This document shows positions 54,298 through 64,000 of a DNA stretch of 64,000 nt, in pieces. The notes under the pieces are model-generated. The model was not told the DNA's origin and did not search any database. It saw only the letters and a program-made list of their open reading frames with translations. The DNA is from Echinometra lucunter (Eukaryota; Echinodermata; Echinoidea; Camarodonta; Echinometridae): positions 22,748,088 to 22,812,087 of the forward strand of contig CM057157.1 in the NCBI GenBank assembly GCA_029962745.1, written 5' to 3'. Both the position numbers and the translations under genes were made by a program. The first letter of the stretch is position 1; each line of letters begins with the position of its first letter.

Positions 54298-55081
54298 TAT
54301 ATAAAGTTATTCTGCGCCGGTTTTGATAGATATAAATGGACAAGACGAATGTTGAAGAAAAAAAACCGTAGAGATGTAATTATTTCCAATATTTCGGGCA
54401 TAGCCTTTTGTCTTGTCCATATATATATGTATGTATGTATGAATTCGTCAGCAAAATACACTAAATGTTTTTTGTAAATTGTGAACCACCTCGCTGCCCA
54501 AATATTGTACTTTGCCAATTCCCTTCTGAAATAGGCTGCTTGCAGTGCTCGAAATCATCTTGTTAGTAGCGAACTATAACGAAAAATGTGAACTTTTGTT
54601 TTCATCTAGGCCATTATCTACCGAAAGTGTATCTATTTTGGGTAAACTTGAAGCTCGATTTCTTGGAGTGAAATGCAGATGTGGTTATATTACTAACATT
54701 CTATGAGTGGAAGTTTAGTAGCCTATGGCATCAGATTGAGACAAAAAATGCAAACCGATTCCTTTCATAAGAATAATGATTATCATCGGCATTGGTTAAG
54801 TTACTTAAATGCTTGCTAGCTTCGCTCGCAAGCGCTTCCCGATTTCCGGTTTTCATTTTCCTTGTTTTCCCCCTCTCCTAAAATTCACTTTCCTTCTCCT
54901 TTCATTTCTTTTTCTATGCATCCCGGGTCTAGTCCCCCCTTTTTGAAGCTGTTGAAAGCAGAAAATGAGGAGCATTTTTTTTTCCTTGCCAGGGGCGGAA
55001 CTCCTCTGCCTCAGCGAGGGGGGGGGGGGGGGGGGGGGGCACGTGCACCCAGTGCACCCCCCCCCCCCAGCCTACGCCCTT
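53302..55081. mobile_element. 1.78-kb hAT-like non-autonomous element
   Basis: The ends AAGGGCGTAGGCTGG and CCAGCCTACGCCCTT are a perfect 15-bp inverted repeat. The interior has repeated GCGAGCGAGC and CTCGCTCGC motifs, a second hAT-like start (CAGTGGCGTACCGTGGG at 53382), a TG/TA microsatellite and G22 and C tracts near the right end. No transposase. GTCTC is shared near both flanks but no clean 8-bp duplication. Confidence 0.68.
54211..54303 (+). repeat. (TG)n(TA)n microsatellite
   Basis: TG units at 54212-54228 followed by about 33 TA units, inside the 53302-55081 element. Confidence 0.95.
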
Positions 55082-55815
55082 GGTCTCATTAAAAGCCAAA
55101 GTAGGCATGCTCTTTAAGCGATTAACGATAGTTAATAAAGGTATCGTGCATGGGTCATCGTCTGATTGGGTTTATGTAGTCCCTTGTATTGAAAATGACG
55201 TTGTTTGCCGGGACCTCGATAAGTAATAACATGTATCGACCAATCAGATGCTATGTACGTGGCAATCGGCAGCTGACTGACGATGCGTTTTTAATCGATA
55301 TTGCTAATGCCGCGTCGCCATGACAACGATATGAATAATACAATGAAAACAAAATTGATATCAACGCATAGAGAGTAATGACTATGGGAAGCCTCCCGCA
55401 CTGTTTTCACCCTATTTCTTTTCTTTCTTTTTTAAATGAAATTTTCCCATCATCTATTTTATTACATCGCTGGTAAAACGTGACCTGTTGCATCTTCAGA
55501 GATACCATCGATACAGCAAAACTTTATTTCTCGTTAATATTTGATTAGCATCGAGTGAAAATATTTCTGTTTTCTGACACTCCAAGATTATATAACCACA
55601 GAGCAATGCAAATTTGCAAATTTTAAAGATGAAAATAGTAGTGCTATGAAAGAGACTTTATCAGTTTTTCTAGGAGATATACATGAAGTCTAGAAAACGA
55701 GTAGAATAGTTACTGAAATCATTTATCAACTTCAAATGAAATGAATAACTATGACTTTGTATACATAGTGACCATAATCATTTAGATGTTGATTTATTAT
55801 CAGTGACATTTCCTA
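55082..55815. other. Intergenic region
   Basis: No coding frame recognised. GTCGCCATGACAAC near 55315-55328 fits a relaxed X-box pattern, with no gene nearby. Confidence 0.4.
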
Positions 55816-55816
55816 T

Positions 55817-55960
55817 AATAATAATAATAATAATATTCTGCATTTATATAGCGCCCAATACATCTCTCTGAGACGTGTCTAAGCGCTTTACAGAAATACA
55901 GAAACTATAGAAGTATACCCAGTTTAACAAAACACGAGGTGATTGATATGATATAGGCCC
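55817..55960 (-). repeat. LINE 3' tail, antisense
   Basis: ATAATAATAATAATAATA followed by GCATTTATATAGCGCCCAAT and TCTAAGCGCTTTACA. This is the typical antisense start of an L2-like 3' UTR, related in plan to 41402-41604. Confidence 0.55.
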
Positions 55961-56436
55961 TTGTAAAATACAAAGTTATTCTTTTTTTCAAGTTCAGACA
56001 GGAAGAAAATACATGTTAAGTAAAACAACATGGCCCTTTTGCTACAAGACAATTATATCAATCGCTTTATTCATCCTATCTGTTAACAATATTGCTTAGT
56101 AGCAAAAGGCATTTGCAAACACCTTGAACACGTGGGGTAGGATTAAGGATTATTTTAAAACATGAGTTGACTCCCTCTCATAAAAGAGCCACGATGAAAA
56201 ACATTATAGCTTGACCATAGTCAATGACGTACCTAAAGGAGTATAAGGCACCCCCCCCCGCTGAACTCATTGTCTTCTCTCTCTCTCTTTTTAATTTTTT
56301 TTAAAAATTATATTTCACAATAAAATTGAACACAAGTTATGTCTACAATATCATTATTATGTGAGGGATCCACACTCTACAAGCATTGCTTTTTAGTGGA
56401 TCCTCCATTTCCAGTATATAAATATATATGTATATA

Positions 56437-58249
56437 CACTGCCCTCCAAAAGTTTGGGTACACCTATAATCAGAAATAATTTTCCACATTCACCCACACT
56501 TTTTCATCATCAGATTTATGGTACTGCAAAAATTTGGTATCAAATTGAAGAGTAGACATTACCAATCAAGTTGACACCAGTTTTAAGTATCATGAGGCGT
56601 TCCAGAAGGTAGTCATACGTAAACATGGTAAAAAGACAACCTATTACCCAAATCATCATTTGCAGCTGAATGAGAAAGCCACTAGTGCGGTCAGTTGTAT
56701 CAGCACATTCCATAAAGCCTGATCCTTGTTTAATCGATGAATATATTAAAAGATGATTAATTTATAGACAATAAACATTCCTTTATTCAAACACAAAACA
56801 AGTATTTTCATGTAAAAATATCAATATAATGGGATCACAAGAATCCTCTACTGTTTTCTGTTTCTTTCATTGAAAATCAAATATCATTCCTCTATTCTTT
56901 TATTTTGTGTTACTCTTACAAGGAAAAGAACAACAAAATGAACATAGTATGTCATGAGATGCACATATCTCTTATTTTTGCAAGTTATGAAGCATGTTTC
57001 AGATCAGAGAGACTTCTCGTAACAAGTCTGCCCCTGGCAGCGACTACAGCTTGGCACACCCTTAATGGCATCCGGCTGGTCGATTTGTGAAGGTAGTCAG
57101 TGAAGACATCTCCTCGTGCCTTTTGGAGAACCTCCAACAGATGAGGCTCACTTGTAGGACATTCGCACCTTCCTGTCCAGCTCTTCCCATAACAGTTCTT
57201 TGGGGTTAAGATCTAGGGACTAAGCTGGCCAGTCCATGATTTTCAGGATCCTCTTTGTTTCCTTTTTCGCCAGGTAGTTCTTACACAGCCTTGAGGAATG
57301 TTTTGGGTCGTTGGCCTGCCTGCAAACAAACGGGACCCAAATGAGACGTTTTCCTGAAGGAATGGCCTTCCGCTCTAGGATGGAGTGGTAGCCATACTGG
57401 GCAAGAATGCCCTCCACTTTATGCAAACTGCCAACCGAATCTGCACCGAAACAACCCATGCGTAACACTTCCACCACCGTGCTTTTCTGTTGGTTTGGTG
57501 CACTGTGCTAACATCCTTTCCCCCTTTCAGTGCCTAACATAATGGTCTCCTACTGCCAAATACCTCAAACTTGGATTCATCTGACCAAAGAACTCTCTGC
57601 CACTGCTCTACAGACCATTTTTTGTGCTTTCTCGCCCGAGCCAACCTTTCCTTTTAGTTCTTTTCTTTGAGAAAAGGTTTCTTACAAGTCACACGACCCA
57701 TCAACCCTGCTCCCTGGAGACATCTACGCACTGTGGAGGACAAAACATGTGTTTCACCATGTTCTTGGACGTTGTTTAACTCTTATGTGAGTTATGGACA
57801 TTTGATTTCCATGAAAGAAACAGAAAAAGCAGAGCATTCTTGTGATCTCATTATGTCGATGTTTTTACATGAAAATACTAGTTTTGTGTTTGAATACAGG
57901 AATGTTTATTGTCTATTAGTTATTAAACTTTGAATGTATTCATCGATTAAACAAGAGTCAGGTTTTATCAAATGCCAAAGGGGTATATACACTGATACAA
58001 ATGACCAAACTGGTGACCTCCTCATTCAGCTGTGGATGATGAGTTGGGTAATAGGTTGTCTTTTTTACGCATTACTGCCTTCTGAAACGCCTCATGATTC
58101 TTACACTGATGTCAACTTGATTGTTAATGTCTACTCTTCAATTTCATACCAAATTTTTGCAGTGCCATAAACCTGATGATGAATAAAGTGTATGTGATCA
58201 TGGAAAATAACTTCTGATTACAGGTGTACCCAAATTTTGAAGGGCAGTG
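56437..58249. mobile_element. Tc1/mariner element with long terminal inverted repeats
   Basis: It starts CACTGCCCTCCAAAAGTTTG after TA and ends CAAATTTTGAAGGGCAGTG. The inverted repeats are about 450 bp (56437-56885 and 57797-58249), with matching blocks throughout such as GGCGTTCCAGAAGG, AGACAATAAACATTCC and TTTCATGTAAAAA. Such length recalls Tc3 of C. elegans (462 bp). Between them lies a dead transposase on the minus strand. Both arms align well by eye, so insertion is not extremely old. Confidence 0.88.
56905..57796 (-). pseudogene. Tc1-type transposase, inactivated
   Basis: In the minus direction: STVRRCLQGAGLMGRV, a stop, RARKHKKWSVEQWQRVLWSD (first catalytic Asp in WSDES), stops, RMGCFGADSVGSLHKVEGIL, RQANDPKHSSRLCKNYL, a stop after MDWPA, then LDLNPKELLWEELDRKV with the third acidic residue. 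The second catalytic Asp (normally QDNDPKH) is Ala here. The N-terminal DNA-binding part is missing, since the inverted repeat begins there. At least four in-frame stops or shifts make it non-functional. Confidence 0.85.
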
Positions 58250-58250
58250 C

Positions 58251-58294
<44 letters not shown>

Positions 58295-58295
<1 letters not shown>

Positions 58296-58465
58296 TGCTT
58301 GTAGATTTATTTTGTTTTATGTTTATAATGATGTTAACGTTTCCTCTATTGTAAAAAAAATAAAATATGAATAGTTACGTATATTTGATTTTTCAAAAAA
58401 TTTTGTTATTTGTTTTTGGAAATGAAAAATAAACCCTTTAACTCTTGAACTCTTGAACTCTGAAC
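58295..58465 (+). repeat. LINE 3' end with CTCTTGAA tail
   Basis: TGTAGATTTATTTTG, T-rich run, GGAAATGAAAAATAAACCC, then AACTCTTGAACTCTTGAACT. It is homologous in plan to 28060-28250. It lies directly after a TA repeat (58254-58291). Confidence 0.5.
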
Positions 58466-58744
58466 TGAAACATAAACATTACCCAATATAGACTTACAGA
58501 CTATATCGGTCTTATGTCAAAAAAAGGGGGAAAGAAGAGAAAGAGAGAAGAGAATACGGTAATGAGACAGATAGATACATGTAGATATAGAAATTGATAG
58601 ACAGATAGACAGGGAGAAGAGAAAGAGATGAAGAATGATTAATGTATAAAAGAAGACAATACATCCCCTTCCCTCATTCATTTGCCACTTCCTCTCAAGT
58701 TTCATTTACAGGGCCACAACGGGATACCCCTCATGACACAAGAG

Positions 58745-59010
58745 ACCCCCCCCCCCCTCCCCCCAAAAAGAAAGGTTGGATCTGCGCGCTATCCCCTCTG
58801 CCCTTATGAAGGTATAATACAAAATTCTTCATTGGTTTGACTTCTGTGGTTTCTACTGTGTGGTCAAGTATAAATGGGTCTCCACTGTTAACCACAAGGT
58901 TCGGGGTTCGAATCCCTGCCACGGCACAATAGAGTCTTTTGGCAAGACATTAATCTACATTTGCCACACCCGACCCGGATGTATATACCTGGTATAATTT
59001 TCATTCCTTG
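58745..59010 (+). repeat. tRNA-derived SINE
   Basis: GGTTCGGGGTTCGAATCCCT at 58900-58919 is an RNA polymerase III B box with T-arm. TGTGTGGTCAAGTATAAATGG upstream is a degraded A-box/D-arm region. After the tRNA-like part comes TCTTTTGGCAAGACATTAAT and ACATTTGCCACAC, a central domain common in metazoan SINEs. The 3' end is uncertain. Confidence 0.6.
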
Positions 59011-59574
59011 AATCAAGGCCGTACCCAGCAGGATTTGAGGATATCATTATTATCTTTTACAGGGTAATACTTTTAACGCCGACTTTCTGTTAACCTTCGT
59101 AAGTGATGGCCCAATATACAGGTGACATTTTCTTTGACAATTTGCCGCCCAACAAAATCATTCATAGTAAATGATTTATATCCAGGTGTTCATAACATCT
59201 GGTGCTTTTATATTATGGACGTATCTATATCTCATAAAACTGTTGAAAATGTGTATAAAGTCGAGCATCTCTGATTTAAAATCATGGTGCATTTTTAATC
59301 AAGCAATTCGTTTATGATGACAGATGACCAGTGACCACAGAACTTCAAAGGGGTTGATGGTATAGAAGAAAAGGTGTAAAAGTGTCATTAAAAGTTTATT
59401 ATTTGAATTTCATTTTGACGAAATATGGAAAAAATATTGTAAACCTGCAAATCATGCAGGGCGGTGATCTCTTGCGCTTTGGAGGGAATGTCCGATGAAA
59501 ATTTCCAGTCGCAATTATGAGATGAAAACGGGTCCAACAAGTTTCGACATCAGAATCTTTTTAAAAGCTTGATA

Positions 59575-62500
59575 TCTGTCTTTCAAAAGTAATTTCGGAA
59601 AACATCGAATGCACGATTTTCGGAGACTTCAACTTTAACTTTATGAGAGATAAAAAAGATGCAAATGCAGAAAAATTACAATTTTTGTTTGAGTCGTATG
59701 GTCTTAAGCAACTGGCTGACCTATCTACTCGTATCACACAGAGTACATGCTCACTTATTGATTTAGTTTTTGTCACTGATCCAGAGTCATACTCTGAGAC
59801 GGGTGTGTTTAAAACTTGCATTCGTGACCACTACCTAGGCTAGTATATACTGTGAGAAGTTTCAATAATAGCCCAAAGTCAGATAAGGGCATATCTACTA
59901 AATTTCATTCATTCACAAACCTTGATGTGAATATTTTTTTATGTGATCTACAAAGAGTTCCATTGGGATCATGCATAAATAATACTGATCTTGATATAGC
60001 GTGGGAAACATGGCTTCAATTCTTTATGAACGTACTTGATAAACACATGCTGCTCTGTGAGAAAAGGATACACAAACAGCTTGCCCTTGGATTAATGAGG
60101 AGATTATTGAAACTATGCATGAAAGAGATCGTGCACATGATGTTGCGTTGAACACGCGAGACAGTGCATCATGGGATATGTACAAAGAGCTAAAGAACAA
60201 GGTAAATCATCTTTTGAGAAAAGAAGAAAGGAAATATCACAGTACTCAGATAAATGACAGGAAAGGAAATAGCAAGAAGATGTGGCAAAGTATAGACCAA
60301 TTTCACAACGCAAGAGGGCAGCAGACTGTTCGACACAGTTTGACATACTGCGGTGGGCGCTCCAACTTTTATAGTACACAAGTCAATAGATCGTTATGTA
60401 CATTCGTTCGATTTTTTGTCTGTTTTGACCAGTATATGCAGATTTATTTTAATATTTGCAATGAAAAACTATCAGGGAAGTTCAGGTCGCAGCTGTGCAG
60501 TGCTCAAATGCCACAAGAATTAGAGAAAGTTTAAACCTTGGAAGCTAACTGAGTGCGAAACTCACTCGCTTTTGACTCATGAAGCCTGTTTGTGTGAGAA
60601 GCCGTACTCCCTACACAGGTTTCCGTAAGCAATGTGAAGGAATACGTCGCTAGTGGGTAAAAACATCAACAGAAACGACTTTGAAGTCAAGAAACGTTAT
60701 CATTATGTACTTTGGCGTAAAATTTAATGAGTGAAAACATGACTTTGTAAACAGGGTAAGATTTAGGGCTCCCGTTTACTACGGCTTCTATGCTGCAATC
60801 GAACTTTTACTGACAAAACTAAGTTGAAAAACCATCGAAAGTACAAAAATGCATCACACCTTCATCCGTCAGATATGACCATTGTCTTACCTCATCTACC
60901 CATGTATCCATGCTTTATTTTATTGATCTAGGATAAAGTAAATGGAACAATATCGGGGCATATCTCATAATTATCTTACATTCATTTTGTACACAGAGCC
61001 AATCGCGGTCAGCGCGCTTGCCCACCGCAGCAATGGCGTCGCCGATAGAGGGCCAAATACATAAACCGGAGGTGAAATTGGTCTATAAAACACGCATTAT
61101 TCCTAAATTTAACCAGGTCCTACCTTGCAGTATTGAAATAGATGGGGTCAGAATAACAGACCATAAATGATATATCGCACAAAGTTTTAATGACTACTTT
61201 GTTACATGTGCTCTCAAAGTTACAGGTGGTATTCCAAAACATTCTGATATAATCTTAGGCGACGATGAATTCATAAATACGGATGGCAAATTTGAGCTAC
61301 TTCAAGTGTCGAATGCATTTGTATTAAAAGAAATAGAAAATAAGAGTGACGATAAAGCGACGCAAAATGATGGAATAAGTTGTCGTCTTTTAAAAATGGC
61401 AAGGTTTATCATTGCAGACTCCTTGACGCGTCTTATAAATAAATCCATTACTATATATAGGATACGTACCAAAAGGCTGGAAAGAAGCAAGGTTATTCCG
61501 ATTTATAAGACTGGTGATATGTCCACTCCCAATAATTAGAGACCAATATCGGTATTGCCAATTGTTAGCAAGATCTTAGAAAATGCACTACATTTTCATT
61601 TTTTTTTAGTTTCTAGACAAATATGATATTTTGTATCCTAACCAGTCTGGATTTCGTCCTCTGCACTCTACTGCAACAGCTATAATGAAGCTTGGAAACC
61701 AGTGGTCTTCTAAATAGCAATAAGCTAATTGGTGTTGCCTCTATTGATTTGCATGCGCAAAGCATTAATAATGTTGATCACAATATTCTGCTATACATAA
61801 ATGGGATGCCATTGGATGTTCCGATAGTATTCAGTGGTTTCGATCATATCTATCAAACCGAGAACAGAATGGTTTGTTATAAAGGGGTAATGTCGCGTTC
61901 CTCAAAAGTCTTGATGGGAGACCCCCCAAGGTTCAATTCTTGGGCCGCTGCTGTCTTCTTTATATATAAATAGTTTTCCTAAACAGTTAAAGTGACAAAA
62001 AACCTGGGTGTCATGATTGATGAGGAGTTACGTTGGACGGAACAAGTAGAAAAGGTTATCAAAACTGCTAAAAAAAATACCAGTGTGATTAAGCGTGCCA
62101 GAAGTTATGTTCCAACAAGATCTCTAAAATTGCTATACAACGCCATTGTTCTATCTCACTTTGATTATTGTTCGTCAGTTTGGTCTGAGAGATTTCAACG
62201 ACAAAAACTTAAACTGCAAAAGGTTCAAAAACTAGCTGCACGTGTAGTACTGGGAGAAGGGTTTGATGTACCTTCGAATGACATGTTTAGTCGTTTAGGA
62301 TGGATGCCTATCCAAACACGTTTGGACGTGCAGTGATGATGTATAAATGCTTGCATGACATGGCGTCAAAATACAAAAAGATTTATATCATGTCAGTTCA
62401 CGACATGATCACACCACAAGACAAGCTGAAAGGAATGCATTGTGTGCCAATGCATAGGACTGATACATAAACACAGTCCCCTAGTTTCAGGAATTAGGAC

Positions 62501-62630
62501 ATGGAACCAACTGAAAAAAAAATCTATTAAGGGGATCACCTACACTGAACAGTTTAAAATATACTCAAAAGTTTTTTTATCTGCTGAGGGTGTGTTAGTG
62601 AATTATTATTATTGTTATCATTGATATCTT
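59575..62630 (+). pseudogene. Decayed LINE (endonuclease and reverse transcriptase)
   Basis: Parts in order: ECTIFGDFNFN and LADLSTRITQSTCSLIDLVF (endonuclease end, 59600-59840); LDIAWETWLQFFMNVLDKHM and DMYKELKNKVNHLLRKEERK (linker, frameshifted); the 60349-61029 insertion; SFNDYFVTCALK, SKVIPIYKTGDMSTPNN, RPISVLPIVSKILENAL (RT start); ETPQGSILGPLL; then VTKNLGVMIDEELRWTEQV, LSHFDYCSSVW, LQKVQKLAARVVLGEGF and GIRTWNQLKKKSIKG up to 62624. The segment with catalytic YADD is deleted between about 61975 and 61990. Many stops and shifts; CR1/Jockey group. Confidence 0.8.
60349..61029. mobile_element. Insertion inside the LINE, TGCGGTGGGC ends
   Basis: It starts TGCGGTGGGCGC and ends GCGCGCTTGCCCACCGCA, so the outer 10 bases are perfectly inverted. 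LINE linker coding lies before it and RT-domain coding after it. No ORF with a recognised domain and no clear target duplication. Class unknown. Confidence 0.55.
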
Positions 62631-62938
62631 TATTGTTATTTTTTTTTATAAGAGATTGACATGAAATCTTTGAACTTCTAAAATTCATCAGTTTTAGTCA
62701 CATTTAGCACTTTCTTTGGTTGAAGCGTGCACATGTATTCCATTATTCAGCTATATTACACTACAACAAAACAGATTTACGAGAATGAGGGGTCAACAAA
62801 AAAAAAAGAGCAAATAGCCTTATAGTACGTTGACCCCAAAATTAAAAAAAAAAAGGTTATACATAATCAAATCTATCATAACCAAAAAAAAAAAAAGAAT
62901 TAAAAGCGTATATCATAATTCATATTAAGAATACAAAC

Positions 62939-63440
62939 TTAAAAGATATAGTTTATAATTGCGCTTAAAAGAATTAAGCGATGGGCAAACTTTGAGAGAC
63001 AGAGGCAAATTATTCCAGAGATATGGTCCTTTGAAAAAATTGAATTATGAGAAATTAAAGTTCTAACACGAGATAAATGATAATTAAACAAATTACGAGT
63101 GTTGTGTTGATGAATTGTTAAATTAAGACAAAACTTAGACATGATAGTTTAAGGAATAAGACCTTTAGAACAACAACAAAAAAAAAACCCCATAAAAATG
63201 GCAATATTAAACCTATTTCTATCATACAGATTAAGTAATTGTAAATTATGAAAAAGTGGCAAGGTGTGGGCATTATGGAGCGTCAGAAATTATCCTCAAG
63301 GCTTTTTTCTGAAGTATGTATAATCTATTGATAAAATAATCAGAGGAATTTGACCAAACAGTATTGCAATAATGTATATGTGAAACAATCAAAGCATGAT
63401 ATAACATAATTAAAATCTTAACATCTTAATACTGGTGTAA
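62939..63440 (-). pseudogene. LINE reverse transcriptase C-terminus, antisense
   Basis: On the minus strand: YHALIVSHIHYCNTVWSNSS, YILQKKALRIISDAP, a frameshift and stops, HQHNTRNLFNYHLSRVRTLI, then in another frame NFFKGPYLWNNLPLSLKVCP and LNSFKRNYKLYLL ending at about 62940. The pattern NTR...RT...SIxxKGPxxWNxLP...FKxxxKxxL is the standard LINE end. It is oriented against the preceding LINE. Confidence 0.78.
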
Positions 63441-63452
63441 ATATGTATATAA

Positions 63453-63522
63453 CGGCCGGTATTCGCGAAAGCTCACTAACATAGTGAGGGTACTAAGTTA
63501 GTGAGCTTTCGAGAATACCGGC
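63453..63522. repeat. Near-perfect hairpin, GGCCGGTATTC arms
   Basis: The 27-bp arm GGCCGGTATTCGCGAAAGCT plus CACTAAC is repeated in reverse complement with one mismatch across a 16-base loop. AAC flanks both sides. It is probably a minimal MITE. Confidence 0.8.
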
Positions 63523-63569
63523 CAACATTCTCTAGTTTACGGTGTGTCAGGGTATGGCGGAAAATGGCG

Positions 63570-63929
63570 TTTACAATTCATTTATTGATGTTGTTTATGA
63601 TTTTCTTTTTTCCTTTTTTAATCAGACGATTTCTGGCTATCTTCCCCTTTTAATTTTTTTTCTCGTCAATGCCTAAAATCCGATGATTACCGAGATCTGC
63701 TTTACGGACTTATAACTGTCTGTACATGTAATGTGTATTTCTTGACTAATCCGCTATTTATGTGGATGCCTAATTAATTTCTAGATCCTGTATATAATGT
63801 GTGTATATATTTTTTGACTTGGTTTTGTTGCTGTAATCATTGATTTCATTGATGATGTTATTGAACATTTTGTTACCGTACAGGGCCTCATGGAGGACCA
63901 CCATTATTGGTGAAATGTGCTATCCTGCA

Positions 63930-63976
<47 letters not shown>
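63570..63976 (+). repeat. LINE 3' UTR with (AAAT)n tail
   Basis: GTACAGGGCCTCATGGAGGA followed by CCACCATTATTGGTGAAATG, TGCTATCCTGCAT and then AAAT repeats at 63929-63975 is a familiar non-LTR 3' end. No coding part is attached within the window. Confidence 0.6.
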
Positions 63977-64000
63977 CTTAATCAGATTCGATAACTTGAT

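Noticed and set aside
58880..58925. Functional tRNA gene
   Set aside because: Only the B box and T-arm are intact. The acceptor stem and A box do not form a proper cloverleaf, and a SINE central domain follows.

Overview
The window is eukaryotic genomic DNA: AT-rich, intron-rich, with no bacterial-style gene packing and with many mobile-element remnants. A split gene encoding a flagellar central-apparatus protein, many short inverted-repeat DNA transposons, a foldback element built from 15-bp repeats (as in the sea urchin TU family, recalled from the literature) and several decayed non-LTR retrotransposons together suggest a marine invertebrate deuterostome, most likely an echinoderm such as a sea urchin. 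The species is inferred, not shown.

1-22.6 kb: the 3' part of SPEF2 (sperm flagellar protein 2) on the + strand. Eighteen coding exons run from 611 to the stop codon at 19342-19344. They were reconstructed by splice sites and phase, and the reading frame closes exactly at 2,787 nt, or 928 residues plus stop. The 5' part lies upstream of the window. The 3' UTR probably runs to one of three AATAAA signals between 19998 and 20610. The introns hold several small inverted-repeat elements (one piggyBac-like at 5443-5849), a 280-bp TTC tract and a long polypyrimidine stretch.

22.6-31 kb: sparse intergenic DNA around a single-exon minus-strand gene for a Tctex1-type dynein light chain (26254-26799). 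This puts two axonemal or dynein-related genes next to each other. A possible short terminal exon lies at 30420-30555 (-). Around it are foldback elements, a hAT-type element with target duplication, and a TA-flanked MITE.

31-64 kb: mostly transposon-derived. It contains a 1.48-kb hAT element with a perfect 8-bp target duplication and a second hAT nested inside it, a Harbinger-like foldback flanked by TTA, an 82-bp-dimer minisatellite next to a promoter-like block, an L1/Tx1-like endonuclease pseudogene, a LINE 3' end split by a 2.6-kb element rich in one 13-bp motif, the TU-like foldback, a CR1-like LINE end, a 400-bp ATT array with higher-order structure, a second hAT-like family present twice, a Tc1/mariner element with about 450-bp inverted repeats and a dead transposase, a tRNA-derived SINE, and three more LINE remnants. 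No further host gene could be supported there.

The two host genes fit a cilia/sperm-tail context: SPEF2 belongs to the central-pair apparatus and Tctex1-type light chains bind dynein intermediate chains. Nothing in the sequence shows that they are co-regulated. Most of the interest in the window lies in the structure of its repeats.
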